NCBI RefSeq assembly: GCF_039536325.1
Contig: NZ_BAAAYO010000009.1
Coordinates: 1-64,000, forward strand
Direction: 5' to 3'
Length of the DNA: 64,000 bases
Source: Paenibacillus_AB hodogayensis
GTDB taxonomy: Bacteria; Bacillota; Bacilli; Paenibacillales; NBRC-103111
Shown: positions 18,177 through 26,787 of the stretch, one piece after another
Layout: the number at the start of each line of letters is the position of its first letter
Position numbering within the stretch: position 1 is the stretch's first letter
The notes under the pieces: model-generated
Databases searched by the model: none
Seen by the model: only the letters and a program-made list of their open reading frames with translations
Told to the model about the DNA's origin: nothing
Program-made: the position numbers and the translations under genes

Positions 18177-18425
18177 ATGAAGCGGGAGATCTGGCCGCAG
18201 CCTAGGCGTCTGTTGAATGAGCAGTATATGCAGCTTAACCAGTCATTCAACATCTTTGTGCAGCGTCTGCCGAAGCCGTCTCCGCTTCATTGGCACGAAT
18301 TTTACGAGATGTGCGTCATGAGCAAATACGGCTGTTTTCCCCGACAATACCAGCAGCATGGGCGACGGGATGTGAATGGTCCTGGCTCTCCCCCGCCTTA
18401 AACGCCGATCCTCTCGATTTATGAG
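18177..18425 (+). pseudogene. Decayed AraC-family regulator, N-terminal remnant
   Basis: An intact start (MKREIWPQPRRLLNEQYMQ) leads into an AraC cupin motif, SPLHWHEFYEMC. After that, homology continues only by changing frame: GDGM near 18361, then VNGP, then PRLKRRSSRFM (18393-18423), which matches the usual PLKRG-x-x-FLL segment. No DNA-binding domain follows. At least two frameshifts and a 3' truncation are needed, so this is a relic replaced by or fused against the next AraC gene. It resembles the N-terminal half of the AraC protein at 29623. Confidence 0.6.
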
Positions 18426-18456
18426 GAAGAAAAATTCGTTATTCGAGGTTCCCCAA

Positions 18457-19338
18457 ATGAGGCTGAATATTACTTATGAGAACAACATTCCGATTAACGC
18501 ATTCCGCTGGACGCCCAACGAAAAGTTGGAACCGCTTCACTTTCATTCAAGTTTGGAAATCGGCCTCTGTATTTCCGGTAGCGGCATTTTTTATTTTGGC
18601 GAGAAGCAGTACCGGGTCGGAGTCGGCGATATTTTTATAGTGAATAATAGGGAACTCCATATTGCCAAATCGGATGAATGCAATCCCAGCACCTATATAT
18701 TTATCAATTTCGATCCGCGTTTGTTACTTGATGAGGAAGAATCGTTGCTGCTGCCATTCGCTTATAATTCCGATTATTTCGACAATCGCATTACTTCGGC
18801 TTCTCCCCTAGCTGCACCGCTCGGGGCATTGATTGGACAAATATGGAACGAGCTCGACGCCAAAGAGGACGGTTATAAAAGCATGGCCAAAAGCGCCCTA
18901 CTCGAGCTGTGTGTGCTGCTGCTGCGCCATTATTCGACTAGCATGTCGAAGTTGGAGTGGAAACGGATGACCGATACGTTCCGACGGATGCGTCCGGCTT
19001 TGGCTCTGGTTGAAGATCGCTTCCGGGAGCCCCTGGAGCTGACGGATATTGCGGATGCTCTCCTCCTTAGTCCCTCCCGGGTCAGCCACCTGTTTCAGCA
19101 GGAGCTGGGCCGCTGTTTTAAAGAATATTTGCTGGATCTGCGAATCAATGAAGCGAAACGACTGCTGATCAGCACGAACCTTAGCGCCGCAGACGTTTGT
19201 TTCGGGAGCGGCTTTCAGAGCATCCCTTCCTTCTATCGTCTTTTCAAATCCACCGTAGGGCTTTCTCCACTCGATTATCGCAACAAATTTTCGGTGCACG
19301 AAATTATTGAGAATACAAAACAAGAGCTGAGTAGATGA
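18457..19338 (+). CDS. AraC-family transcriptional regulator
   Basis: About 293 residues: an N-terminal cupin (LHFHSSLEIGLCISGSGIFYFG, VGVGDIFIVNNRELH) for ligand sensing and a C-terminal AraC DNA-binding domain (LTDIADALLLSPSRVSHLFQ, then VCFGSGFQSIPSFYRLFK). I prefer the ATG at 18457, eight bases after GAGGT. The frame is open from 18376, but those codons are leftovers of the decayed gene upstream. It lies between the PhyH gene and the ADP-ribosylglycohydrolase-like gene and probably regulates them, perhaps through the AT-rich elements. Confidence 0.88.
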   Translation: MRLNITYENNIPINAFRWTPNEKLEPLHFHSSLEIGLCISGSGIFYFGEKQYRVGVGDIFIVNNRELHIAKSDECNPSTYIFINFDPRLLLDEEESLLLPFAYNSDYFDNRITSASPLAAPLGALIGQIWNELDAKEDGYKSMAKSALLELCVLLLRHYSTSMSKLEWKRMTDTFRRMRPALALVEDRFREPLELTDIADALLLSPSRVSHLFQQELGRCFKEYLLDLRINEAKRLLISTNLSAADVCFGSGFQSIPSFYRLFKSTVGLSPLDYRNKFSVHEIIENTKQELSR

Positions 19339-19398
19339 CTCGCATGTCCCCCGGCTATACTAAACTTACATCTTATTAATTCGATGGGGGGCATTCAT

Positions 19399-20799
19399 AT
19401 GGCGGGTTGGACGTCACTAGATGAATTGGTAAAAAAAGAAGTCGTGCAACGAAATCAGGAAGGCTGCGACGTCGACGGCTACGCCGAGAAGGTCGCGGCA
19501 GCAGGGACGGATGAGGCGCAATTGATGGCTCTTTACAACGAATTGGCAGCGCTTCCAACTCGAAGCGATTTTCCTTACGAGGAGCCGTCGGAACTGGAGG
19601 ATATTCGTACTCTGAGGCCTGACGGTCCGCGCAAGCTGAACGATTCGCTGGATGAGGCGCAATGGCAGGACAAATTTTATGGCGCATGGCTCGGCCGTAG
19701 CGCCGGCTGCGCACTAGGCAAACCCTTGGAGACATGGCACTACATGGGCGGAACTGAGAGCAATCCGGGATGGCGCAACGTACAGCTTTGGTTCGAAGGG
19801 GCCGATGCCTGGCCGATTCGCGGATATACTCCAATCGAATCCCGCGCGGAGAAGGAGCATGGCTTGGCGCTTGCCTCCGCCAGCTTGAGAAGCACGAGAG
19901 AACGCATCCGTTTCATGGAAACGGACGACGATATACGCTACACCGTGCTCGGCTTGATTATGCTGGAAGAGAAAGGGCTTACCTTCGATTCGTTCGACAT
20001 CGGAAAATTGTGGCACAGACGGCTCGTCTATAGACAGGTTTGTACCGCAGAGACGCAAGCTTATTTGAATTTCGCGCATGCGACTTCTCATCAAAAAGGA
20101 CAAAGACCGGACGACTGGAACTCCCGCAAAGATTGGGTGCGCACGTATTTGAATCCATACCGGGAATGGATTGGAGCGCAAATTCGCGCCGACGGCTTCG
20201 CTTACGGCGCAGCCGGAAACCCCGAACTGGCTGCCGATCTTGCTTGGCGCGATGCTTCTTTATCGCATGTAAAGAACGGCATATACGGGGAAATGTTCTG
20301 TGCAGCCATGATCGCTGCCGCTTTCGTCGAAAGCGATCCGGAGCGTATCGTGCGTATCGGGCTAAGCGAAATTCCGCGCAATTGCAGACTTTCGCACGAC
20401 ATCGAACTTGCGATATCGATAGCCAAGGAAGCAAAGGATCAGGTCCAGCTTGTCGATCGCATTTGGGAGACGTTCAAGCACTATCACCCTGTCCACACGA
20501 ACAACAACGCCGCTCTAGTCGCTGCTTCCCTTATTTTCGCCAAAGGCGATTTCCAAACCGCCATCGCCACTTCCGTGCTTGGCGGCTGGGATACCGATTG
20601 CAATGGAGCAACCGTAGGCTCCATCATGGGCGCTACGCTTGGCGCAAGCAAGCTGCCGGCAAACTGGGTACAGCCGCTAAACGATACGCTATACGCGGAA
20701 TTGATCGGCTTCCACCCCATCTCCATCTCGGAATGCGCCAGACGCACTTATGATGTGTTTCGCAGCATCCGTGCTTCCTTGGACCTCGGCGGCGCGTAA
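19399..20799 (+). CDS. ADP-ribosylglycohydrolase-fold (ARH/DraG family) protein
   Basis: A 466-residue protein with the dinuclear-metal motifs of the ARH fold: METDDDIRYT at 173-182 and GGWDTDCNGAT at 395-405, plus KFYGAWLGRSAGCALGKPLE near 92-111. Classical members remove ADP-ribose from proteins (DraG, ARH3). Longer bacterial homologues like this one, placed with sugar genes, may be N- or O-glycoside hydrolases instead. The first 85 residues are a helical extension. The start ATG at 19399 follows a GGGGGG ribosome site. Neighbours: AraC upstream, orphan binding lipoprotein downstream. Confidence 0.85.
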   Translation: MAGWTSLDELVKKEVVQRNQEGCDVDGYAEKVAAAGTDEAQLMALYNELAALPTRSDFPYEEPSELEDIRTLRPDGPRKLNDSLDEAQWQDKFYGAWLGRSAGCALGKPLETWHYMGGTESNPGWRNVQLWFEGADAWPIRGYTPIESRAEKEHGLALASASLRSTRERIRFMETDDDIRYTVLGLIMLEEKGLTFDSFDIGKLWHRRLVYRQVCTAETQAYLNFAHATSHQKGQRPDDWNSRKDWVRTYLNPYREWIGAQIRADGFAYGAAGNPELAADLAWRDASLSHVKNGIYGEMFCAAMIAAAFVESDPERIVRIGLSEIPRNCRLSHDIELAISIAKEAKDQVQLVDRIWETFKHYHPVHTNNNAALVAASLIFAKGDFQTAIATSVLGGWDTDCNGATVGSIMGATLGASKLPANWVQPLNDTLYAELIGFHPISISECARRTYDVFRSIRASLDLGGA

Positions 20800-20925
20800 T
20801 TCCGACCGAGCGCAGGAAATTCGTTAGCATTGCAATTGACGAGAAGCGGCGGAATGCACGTCGCTCCCCCACTGTTGATTGCTCTTGAAAACCAGATTGG
20901 GAAAAAAATACTAGGAGGGTTCCAT

Positions 20926-22233
20926 TTGCGTAAAAAACATGAGAAGCAAGCCGTTGTCCTTAGTGTAGCCATGATGTGTTTCTTGTTAAGTGGCTGTGGT
21001 GGTCAGCAAACAGAGAAGGCCGGGAAAGCCGTTCAAAACGAGCCTCTTTCGATTAGCACCAATCCGGTAACGCTGCGGATCGCACTCCCCTACAATTGGG
21101 TGCAGGAAGCCGAGTTTAAACAGTATATCGAGGAGCCGGTCAAAAAACGATATCCGCATATTTCGTTTGAAATTTTTAATTTGGCGGCAAAAGGCCAAAC
21201 GCTAGACGAACTGATAGCAGCCGATCAAATTCCCGATTTGGTGATGACCGCCTCCCCCCTCATGGAGCGGTATATGGGCAGAGGCTTGGAAGAAAATATC
21301 GAGCCCTTGATCAAAAAACACGGTTTTGATCTCACTCGATTGAACAAGACCGCAGTGGATGCGGTGAAAATCGTCAGTCAGACGGATTATTTGACCGGGC
21401 TTCCGTGGACCATGCATTTTTATGCGAACTATTACAATAAAACGATCTTCGATAAGTTCGGCGTAGCCTATCCGCGCAACGGAATGACCTGGGAAGAAAC
21501 CTATGAGCTGGCCAAAAAGCTTACCCGCAATGAGGGTGGCGTTCAATATCGCGGACTTGAACCGGATGGAGCCGTCAGAGTATCATCCGTCTTGTCCCTC
21601 GGTTACGTAGATCCAAAAACGAATAAGGCTTCAGTGAATACCGATAGCTGGAAAAATGTGTTCGATTTGCTGAAGAAAATATATGAAATTCCCGGAAACG
21701 GAGAAGTGAAGCTTTCCGGCAACGCCATCAATCAATTTGCCAAAGACGAGACGCTGGCGATGTATCCCTCGCTGAATCTGTTATCCAATTTGAAGGATGA
21801 GAAAAAATTGAACTGGGATATCGTTCAGTATCCTTCGTTTAAAGAGCTGCCAAATACGGGTATGCAGGTAGATGAGTACATTTTGCATATAACAAAGCAA
21901 AGCAAATATAAAGATCAAGCGTTCCAAGTGCTGGCCACCCTCCTGTCCGAAGACGTGCAAAAAGAGATTGCCCGCGTCGGCCGCATTCCGACCTTGACCG
22001 GTAAAGACATTGAAGAGGAATTCGGAAAATCTTTGGATTTCACGAAAGGGAAAAACTTGAAAGCCGCTTTCTTGTCTCAGCCTTCCAAGCCTTTTCCGGT
22101 TACGAAGTATGACGCTCGTGCAAAACAAATCATACTGGAATCCATGAATTCGGTTGTGAAAGGGGCAAAGGATATTAACACCGCTTTGCGCGAATCCGAG
22201 GAAAATATTAATGTTTACATTGCAAGTCAATAA
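20926..22233 (+). CDS. Orphan family 1 extracellular solute-binding lipoprotein
   Basis: A 435-residue lipoprotein: basic N-terminus, hydrophobic core, and lipobox LLSGC (Cys near residue 24). It starts at the TTG at 20926 directly after AGGAGGG. The mature part is a family 1 binding fold with NKTIFDKFGVAYPRNGMTW. No permease genes follow. It is clearly paralogous to the lipoprotein at 28117-29445, which is also an orphan. It may supply substrate to permeases encoded elsewhere or act as a sensor for the AraC system. Confidence 0.9.
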   Translation: MRKKHEKQAVVLSVAMMCFLLSGCGGQQTEKAGKAVQNEPLSISTNPVTLRIALPYNWVQEAEFKQYIEEPVKKRYPHISFEIFNLAAKGQTLDELIAADQIPDLVMTASPLMERYMGRGLEENIEPLIKKHGFDLTRLNKTAVDAVKIVSQTDYLTGLPWTMHFYANYYNKTIFDKFGVAYPRNGMTWEETYELAKKLTRNEGGVQYRGLEPDGAVRVSSVLSLGYVDPKTNKASVNTDSWKNVFDLLKKIYEIPGNGEVKLSGNAINQFAKDETLAMYPSLNLLSNLKDEKKLNWDIVQYPSFKELPNTGMQVDEYILHITKQSKYKDQAFQVLATLLSEDVQKEIARVGRIPTLTGKDIEEEFGKSLDFTKGKNLKAAFLSQPSKPFPVTKYDARAKQIILESMNSVVKGAKDINTALRESEENINVYIASQ

Positions 22234-22235
22234 AA

Positions 22236-22247
22236 GAAAGCGCTTTC
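22236..22247. promoter_or_regulatory. GAAAGCGCTTTC palindrome (cre-like)
   Basis: A perfect 12-bp palindrome 3 bases after the lipoprotein stop codon. It matches the core of CcpA cre sites but fails at both outer positions of the 14-bp consensus. Its position downstream of a gene makes a regulatory role doubtful. Confidence 0.3.
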
Positions 22248-22310
22248 CGATAAATAAAAAATGCGTCATCACAGTCCAGCTTCTCTGAAAAACCATTCTT
22301 CCTCCTGTCT

Positions 22311-22337
22311 TAAAAAGAGGGCGTTCTCCGCGCCCTC
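22311..22337 (-). terminator. Hairpin with T run on the minus strand
   Basis: GAGGGCG-N7-CGCCCTC is a perfect stem. The T run (TTTTTA) follows it on the minus strand only, while the adjacent genes are on the plus strand, so it may protect the plus-strand genes from leftward read-through or end an unseen minus-strand transcript. Confidence 0.5.
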
Positions 22338-22459
22338 TCCCCCTTCAATCATGTTCGTGCCGTCAGCCTCCCCTTTCGGCTCGCCCATCTTCCTCGTTAA
22401 AACTTCTAGGTCTCTTATCCGTTTCATATTCTCTTCGGCACATAATACCTTTTAGGCGA

Positions 22460-22493
22460 TTGACAACATTAATATTTAATGATATTAATTAAA
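22460..22493 (+). promoter_or_regulatory. Promoter overlapping AT-rich element copy 2
   Basis: TTGACA (22460-22465), a 17-bp spacer and TATTAA (22483-22488) form a good rightward sigma-A promoter. Its spacer and -10 box fall inside the second 27-bp element (22467-22493), so a protein binding the element would block or alter this promoter. A second possible -10 (TATAAT, 22537-22542) lies downstream. Confidence 0.55.
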
Positions 22494-22542
22494 AAAATAG
22501 CAACATGGCGTTAATATCCGCTTAAACAATGGGGTGTATAAT

Positions 22543-22594
22543 AAGGATATTCGGGTACAAAGTCAGAACGGAATCCTTTTCAGACCTGACTTTG
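22543..22594 (+). promoter_or_regulatory. Structured 5' leader of the 54-codon gene
   Basis: CAAAGTCAG (22558-22566) and CTGACTTTG (22586-22594) form a perfect 9-bp stem. AAGGAT (22543-22548) can instead pair with ATCCTT (22572-22577), crossing the first stem. The fold ends about 12 bases before the GGGAGGTG ribosome site, so it could influence translation. Confidence 0.4.
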
Positions 22595-22617
22595 CAAACA
22601 GGTGGGAGGTGTGGGTT

Positions 22618-22782
22618 GTGATTGTGCTGGATATCGTGTGGAACGGACAAGTTCAAGAGACACTGCGGCCTACCAATCAAAACCGGCGGGAGTTGTATTG
22701 GTTTATTGTGGACCGTCTGCCGGCCCTGACGCAAAAGTACGGACCGGATATTACCGTTAGTCGGAGAACGGTTCAGGAATGA
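22618..22782 (+). CDS. Small conserved-looking hypothetical protein, 54 aa
   Basis: Begins at a GTG preceded by GGGAGGTG at good spacing, and encodes VIVLDIVWNGQVQETLRPT followed by QNRRELYWFIVDRLPAL and so on. It has no signal peptide or membrane helix and I do not recognise a domain. Support for coding comes from the ribosome site, an upstream promoter, and a terminator hairpin 5 bases past its stop. The frame is open upstream to 22534 without another good start. It could be a small regulatory or structural protein. Confidence 0.5.
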   Translation: MIVLDIVWNGQVQETLRPTNQNRRELYWFIVDRLPALTQKYGPDITVSRRTVQE

Positions 22783-22786
22783 AAGC

Positions 22787-22812
22787 AAACACACCCTATA
22801 CGGGTGTGTTTT
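22787..22812. terminator. Bidirectional terminator between the small gene and the hybrid kinase
   Basis: AAACACACCC-TATA-CGGGTGTGTTTT. It serves both convergent genes and overlaps the last codons and stop of the hybrid kinase. Confidence 0.8.
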
Positions 22813-24718
22813 GGAGTTTCAAATATTTGTCGATAATCGACGAGACGGCCCCGATTCCGATCGGCTTGCTTATATATTCGTCCATTCCCGCCGCCAAATA
22901 TTTCTCGCTGTCGCCCTTCATCGCGTGCGCCGTAACGGCTACGATAAAGGGCCTTTTGTACGGACTTCCCATCCGCTTGATGAGCCGCGTAGCTTCGATG
23001 CCGTCCATGCCCGGCATCTGCACATCCATAAAAATGATGTTGTACGAACGCCGTGCTGCCGCCTCCACCGCCTCTTCGCCGTTAGGAACGACCTTGACGC
23101 TGTAGCCGAGCTTCTCGACCATTTTTTTCAAAACGAACTGATTCACTTCATTGTCTTCGGCAATCAATATTTGCAGCGGGTACAGCATCCCGTCGTCCCC
23201 GCCGTCCAAGCCCTCGCGTTCCTCGGAATCGGGAAGCTTATGGACCGGAAAGCGAGCGGTGAAGGCAAAGACCGAGCCGTGCCTTCCCGGCCCGGGCTCG
23301 TAGCTGATGTCGCCGCCAAGCAGCTGCACGAGCTTCTTGCAGATCGCCAAGCCGAGCCCCGTTCCTTCCGCCTTGCGGGTCATGAAATGATCGGCCTGAT
23401 AAAACGGCTCGAACAAATAAGCCGCCTTTCCTTCCGGGACGCCAACGCCTGTATCGCGAACGGAGAACCGCAGACAGGCATCGCCGTCCTCCTCGTCCTC
23501 GCATTCGACGGAGATCGCAATCCCGCCTTCGACCGTAAACTTGACGGCATTGCCGAGCAAGTTCGTCAGCACCTGCCGCAGCTTCGTCGCATCACCGAGC
23601 ACAAATCCCGGCACGTCGGATTCGATCGATGCGTTCATGCCCAAGTTTTTTTCCAGCGCTTTGGGCAGCATAATATTCAACGATTCGGAGACGACGGCTC
23701 TTACGCTGAACGGTGCCAGGCTCAATTCCGCCTTGCCTGATTCGATTTTGGAAAAATCCAATATATCGTTGATGATCGCAAGCAGCGTACTGCCGCTTTT
23801 TTTGATATTTTCCACGTACTCCTGCTGCTCCGCATCCAGTGCCGTCGCCAGCAGCAGATCGGTCATGCCGATGACGCCCGTCATCGGAGTGCGGATTTCA
23901 TGGCTCATCATCGCCAGAAACTCGCTTTTCGCTTTATTCGTTTTCTCGGCGGCTTCCTTCTCGATGATCAGCCGCTTCTGCTCCGTCATGTCTTTGGCGA
24001 TCATGTAGAACCCGACATTTTGATTATGAATGATGATCGGCGCCAGGGTGGTCAGCACCTCGACGGACCGGCCGTCCTTTTTTCGGATGAAGTTGATCGA
24101 CTTCTCGACGGCGCTGTATTCGAACGAAGCGGAGAGCGCCTCCGCCACGTTATTTTTGCCGATTATCGCTGAGATGCTCGTTCCTACCAGTTCTTCGATC
24201 TGGTACCCCGTCAATATTTCGGCCATCTGGTTGCCGTTGATGATGATGCCGTCCAGAGCGAACGAAATGATCGCATCGTGATTGTACTTCTTCAGCGACG
24301 TGTAACGTTCGATGCTCTCCTGCAGCTTCTGCTCGACCACCTTGCTCCTCGTGATGTCGATGACTTGCGAGATGAAGAACAGCGGTTCCCCGTCGTTTTC
24401 GTCGCGTACGAGCGAGATATGCAGAGAGGCAGACAGGCGGCTGCCTTTGCGGTGCATATAGTTCCGCTCGAATTCGAAAGTGGTCGTATCGCCCTCCAGC
24501 AGGCTCCGCAGCAAATATTCGTCCTTCTCGTCCGGATCGATAAAGTCTACCGCCGGAAGCGACATCATTTCCTCCGCCGAACTCCCGAACATACGGCACA
24601 CCGCAGGATTGACACTGATCCACTTCCGGTCTATCGAGATTAATGCTACGCCGATCGGGGCGTTTTTGTACACATGCTCAAATAAAACCTGGTGATCTAA
24701 TACCTCCATATCCGGCAT
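22796..24718 (-). CDS. Hybrid sensor histidine kinase, PAS-PAS-HisKA-HATPase-receiver
   Basis: About 640 residues with no membrane helix, so cytosolic. Two PAS domains (about 12-126 and 138-246; VIDITRS and AKDMTEQKR mark their ends) precede the H box FLAMMSHEIRTPMTGVIGM, with the phosphorylated His near 273. Then come the N box LTNLLGNAVKF, G boxes and a C-terminal receiver (LQILIAEDNEVNQF, IIFMDVQMPGMDG). I prefer the ATG at 24718 behind GGGGGGAGG; the frame is open to 24781, overlapping glnS by 4 bases. No output regulator is adjacent. It lies directly after glnS and may be co-transcribed with it. Confidence 0.88.
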   Translation of the reverse strand: MPDMEVLDHQVLFEHVYKNAPIGVALISIDRKWISVNPAVCRMFGSSAEEMMSLPAVDFIDPDEKDEYLLRSLLEGDTTTFEFERNYMHRKGSRLSASLHISLVRDENDGEPLFFISQVIDITRSKVVEQKLQESIERYTSLKKYNHDAIISFALDGIIINGNQMAEILTGYQIEELVGTSISAIIGKNNVAEALSASFEYSAVEKSINFIRKKDGRSVEVLTTLAPIIIHNQNVGFYMIAKDMTEQKRLIIEKEAAEKTNKAKSEFLAMMSHEIRTPMTGVIGMTDLLLATALDAEQQEYVENIKKSGSTLLAIINDILDFSKIESGKAELSLAPFSVRAVVSESLNIMLPKALEKNLGMNASIESDVPGFVLGDATKLRQVLTNLLGNAVKFTVEGGIAISVECEDEEDGDACLRFSVRDTGVGVPEGKAAYLFEPFYQADHFMTRKAEGTGLGLAICKKLVQLLGGDISYEPGPGRHGSVFAFTARFPVHKLPDSEEREGLDGGDDGMLYPLQILIAEDNEVNQFVLKKMVEKLGYSVKVVPNGEEAVEAAARRSYNIIFMDVQMPGMDGIEATRLIKRMGSPYKRPFIVAVTAHAMKGDSEKYLAAGMDEYISKPIGIGAVSSIIDKYLKLQNTPV

Positions 24719-24777
24719 TGGCCTCCCCCCGCATTTCTTATGTCTTGCATCCATTACCCCGAATCGGCTGGCGCGAA

Positions 24778-26451
24778 TCATTTTTTGTTCCAGCTGTCCT
24801 TGAGCGGTACGATCCGGTTAAACGAAAGCCGCTCGCCGACCGTTCGGACCGAATCTGCGGCAAAATAGCCATGACGGAAAAACTGAAACCTTTGCTCCGG
24901 CCCCGCCTGTTGGACGGAAGGCTCCAGCAGGGCGCCGCCAACGACGATGAGCGAGTCCGGGTTAATCGTATCGGACCAGCTGCCGTCCTGCGGAATATCT
25001 CCCTCCAACAGCAGCTTCTCGTACAGATGAATGTCCGCCTTTACGCCATTCTCCGCCGATACCCAATGAATCGTCCCCTTTACTTTGCGCCCGGTAAAGC
25101 CTGTGCCGCTCTTCGTCTGCGGGTCGTAGGTGCAGCGCAGCTCCGTTATATCGCCGGTAGCCGGGTCCTTGACTGCTTCCTCGCATTTGATGAAGTACGC
25201 GCCCTTCAGCCGTACCTCGGCATTCGGGCTCAGCCGGTGGAATCCCGGAACGGGGTGTTCCATAAAATCATCCCGCTCGATATAGATCGTTCCGGAGAAC
25301 GGAACGTCCCGTTTGCCCAGCTCCTCGTTCTCGGCGTTATTCTCTATGCGGACAAGCTCCGAACCGCCCTCCGGGTAGTTGGTAATGACCACCTTCAATG
25401 GCCGCAAAACAGCCATGACGCTCATCGCCTTCCGCTTCAAATCCTGCCTGAGACAGTGATCAAGCAGCGCGATATCTACGGTGCTGCGGGTGCGGATGGT
25501 GCCGATCTCTTCGAGAAAGCCGCGGATGCTGTCCGGCGTGAAGCCTCTTCGACGGAAGCCGCGCAGCGTCGGAAGTCGCGGATCGTCCCAGCCTTCCACG
25601 TAGCCTCCTTCGACAAGCTGCCGCAAAAACCGTTTGCTCGTCACGACGCCCGTCAAGCTGAGCCGGCCGAATTCTCTTTGCCGCGGAGGCTCGGGGATTT
25701 GCAGCTCGTTCAATACCCATTCGTACAACGGCCGGTGGTCTTTGAATTCGATGGAACATAACGAATACGTGATGCCTTCGATCGCGTCCTGGATCGGATG
25801 GGCAAAGTCGTACATCGGGTAAATGTTCCATTGCCGGCCCGTGCGGTAGTGCTCGGCGTCGATAATCCGGTACAACACCGGGTCGCGCAAATTGATGTTC
25901 GGGGAACCCATGTCGATTTTCGCGCGCAAAATCTTGGAGGAAGCCGGGTAAGCGCCTTGTTTCATGCCGGCAAAGAGCTCCAGGTTCTCCTCGACGGAAC
26001 GGTTCCGGTACGGGCTTTCCCTTCCCGGCTCCGTCAAGGTTCCTCGGTATTCCGCCAGTTCCTCCGGACCGAGATCGCAGACATACGCTTTGCCGCGCTC
26101 GATCAGGAAGACGGCGGCCCGGCATATTTGCTCCGAGTAGTCCGAGCCGTAGTAAATATGGCCTCCCGGATCATACCCGAGCCAGTGGAGATCCTCGATA
26201 ATCGCGTTGGCGTACTCCGCGTTTTCTTTCAAAGGATTCGTATCGTCAAAACGGAGATGGAACGTTCCGTTGAACGTTTGCGCGACTGTATAATTGGTGT
26301 GTATGGCGTAGGCGTTGCCGATATGCAAATAACCATTGGGCTCGGGAGGAAACCGCGTGCGCATGTCTCTGCCGAAAGCCCCTGCCTCCAGCTCGTCGCG
26401 TATAAGCCGGTATATACCGGTTTCCGCTGCATATTCATTCTCTCTGGTCAA
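24778..26451 (-). CDS. glnS: Glutaminyl-tRNA synthetase
   Basis: Charges tRNA-Gln directly with glutamine. The class I catalytic motifs are present: PEPNGYLHIGNAYA (HIGH-like, 43-46) and VTSKR (270-274, KMSKR-like). RFDDTNP and NEKR-region equivalents fit GlnRS rather than bacterial GluRS, as do the C-terminal beta-barrel anticodon domains. Its 557 residues match the enterobacterial type. Most Firmicutes make Gln-tRNA through GatCAB, so a dedicated GlnRS is a lineage-restricted trait, probably gained by transfer. Controlled by a T-box leader upstream. Confidence 0.96.
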   Translation of the reverse strand: MTRENEYAAETGIYRLIRDELEAGAFGRDMRTRFPPEPNGYLHIGNAYAIHTNYTVAQTFNGTFHLRFDDTNPLKENAEYANAIIEDLHWLGYDPGGHIYYGSDYSEQICRAAVFLIERGKAYVCDLGPEELAEYRGTLTEPGRESPYRNRSVEENLELFAGMKQGAYPASSKILRAKIDMGSPNINLRDPVLYRIIDAEHYRTGRQWNIYPMYDFAHPIQDAIEGITYSLCSIEFKDHRPLYEWVLNELQIPEPPRQREFGRLSLTGVVTSKRFLRQLVEGGYVEGWDDPRLPTLRGFRRRGFTPDSIRGFLEEIGTIRTRSTVDIALLDHCLRQDLKRKAMSVMAVLRPLKVVITNYPEGGSELVRIENNAENEELGKRDVPFSGTIYIERDDFMEHPVPGFHRLSPNAEVRLKGAYFIKCEEAVKDPATGDITELRCTYDPQTKSGTGFTGRKVKGTIHWVSAENGVKADIHLYEKLLLEGDIPQDGSWSDTINPDSLIVVGGALLEPSVQQAGPEQRFQFFRHGYFAADSVRTVGERLSFNRIVPLKDSWNKK

Positions 26452-26494
26452 TGGGGACTCCTCCTAATGAATCGGATTAAACGGCCAAGAAAAC

Positions 26495-26781
26495 AAAAAA
26501 AACTTCACCTCCAAGACTTGTCGTCTTGGGGACGAAATTTTCGCGGTACCACCCCAGGTTCGTTAATATGTCGCCATATTAACCTCTTCAAGTACGGCAT
26601 TGCAAACCATGCGATACTTTATCTCTGTAACGGGAGCTCCCGTCATGCCATCCCCCGTCAAGGTTCCGGCATGCGGCTCGGAGGCTTGATTCGGGAAAAC
26701 GCTCTTGGCTCCTTCTCAGCTGCCGGAGCTCTCTGGACAAGCGCGTCTTTCCTTACTCTTCTCGTCATCGCCTTTGAATAT
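26495..26781 (-). promoter_or_regulatory. T-box riboswitch with CAA (Gln) specifier, controlling glnS
   Basis: From the predicted start near 26781 the minus-strand leader has the stem I hallmarks GACGAGAAGAGTA and CAGAGAGC...GCTGAGAAGGAGCC. A specifier-loop context GAATCAAGCC follows, where CAA (26688-26686) is a glutamine codon. The T-box sequence is GGGGTGGTACCGCG (26555-26542). The terminator stem CCAAGAC-N5-GTCTTGG (26529-26511) is followed by eight T residues ending at 26495. Uncharged tRNA-Gln would favour read-through into glnS. Confidence 0.9.
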
Positions 26782-26787
26782 TGATAT

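Noticed and set aside
19384..20799. DraG-type reversal of protein ADP-ribosylation (nitrogenase or toxin control)
   Set aside because: No nif genes, ADP-ribosyltransferase or toxin gene is present in the window. The protein is longer than DraG and lies among sugar-type genes, so a metabolic role is more likely.
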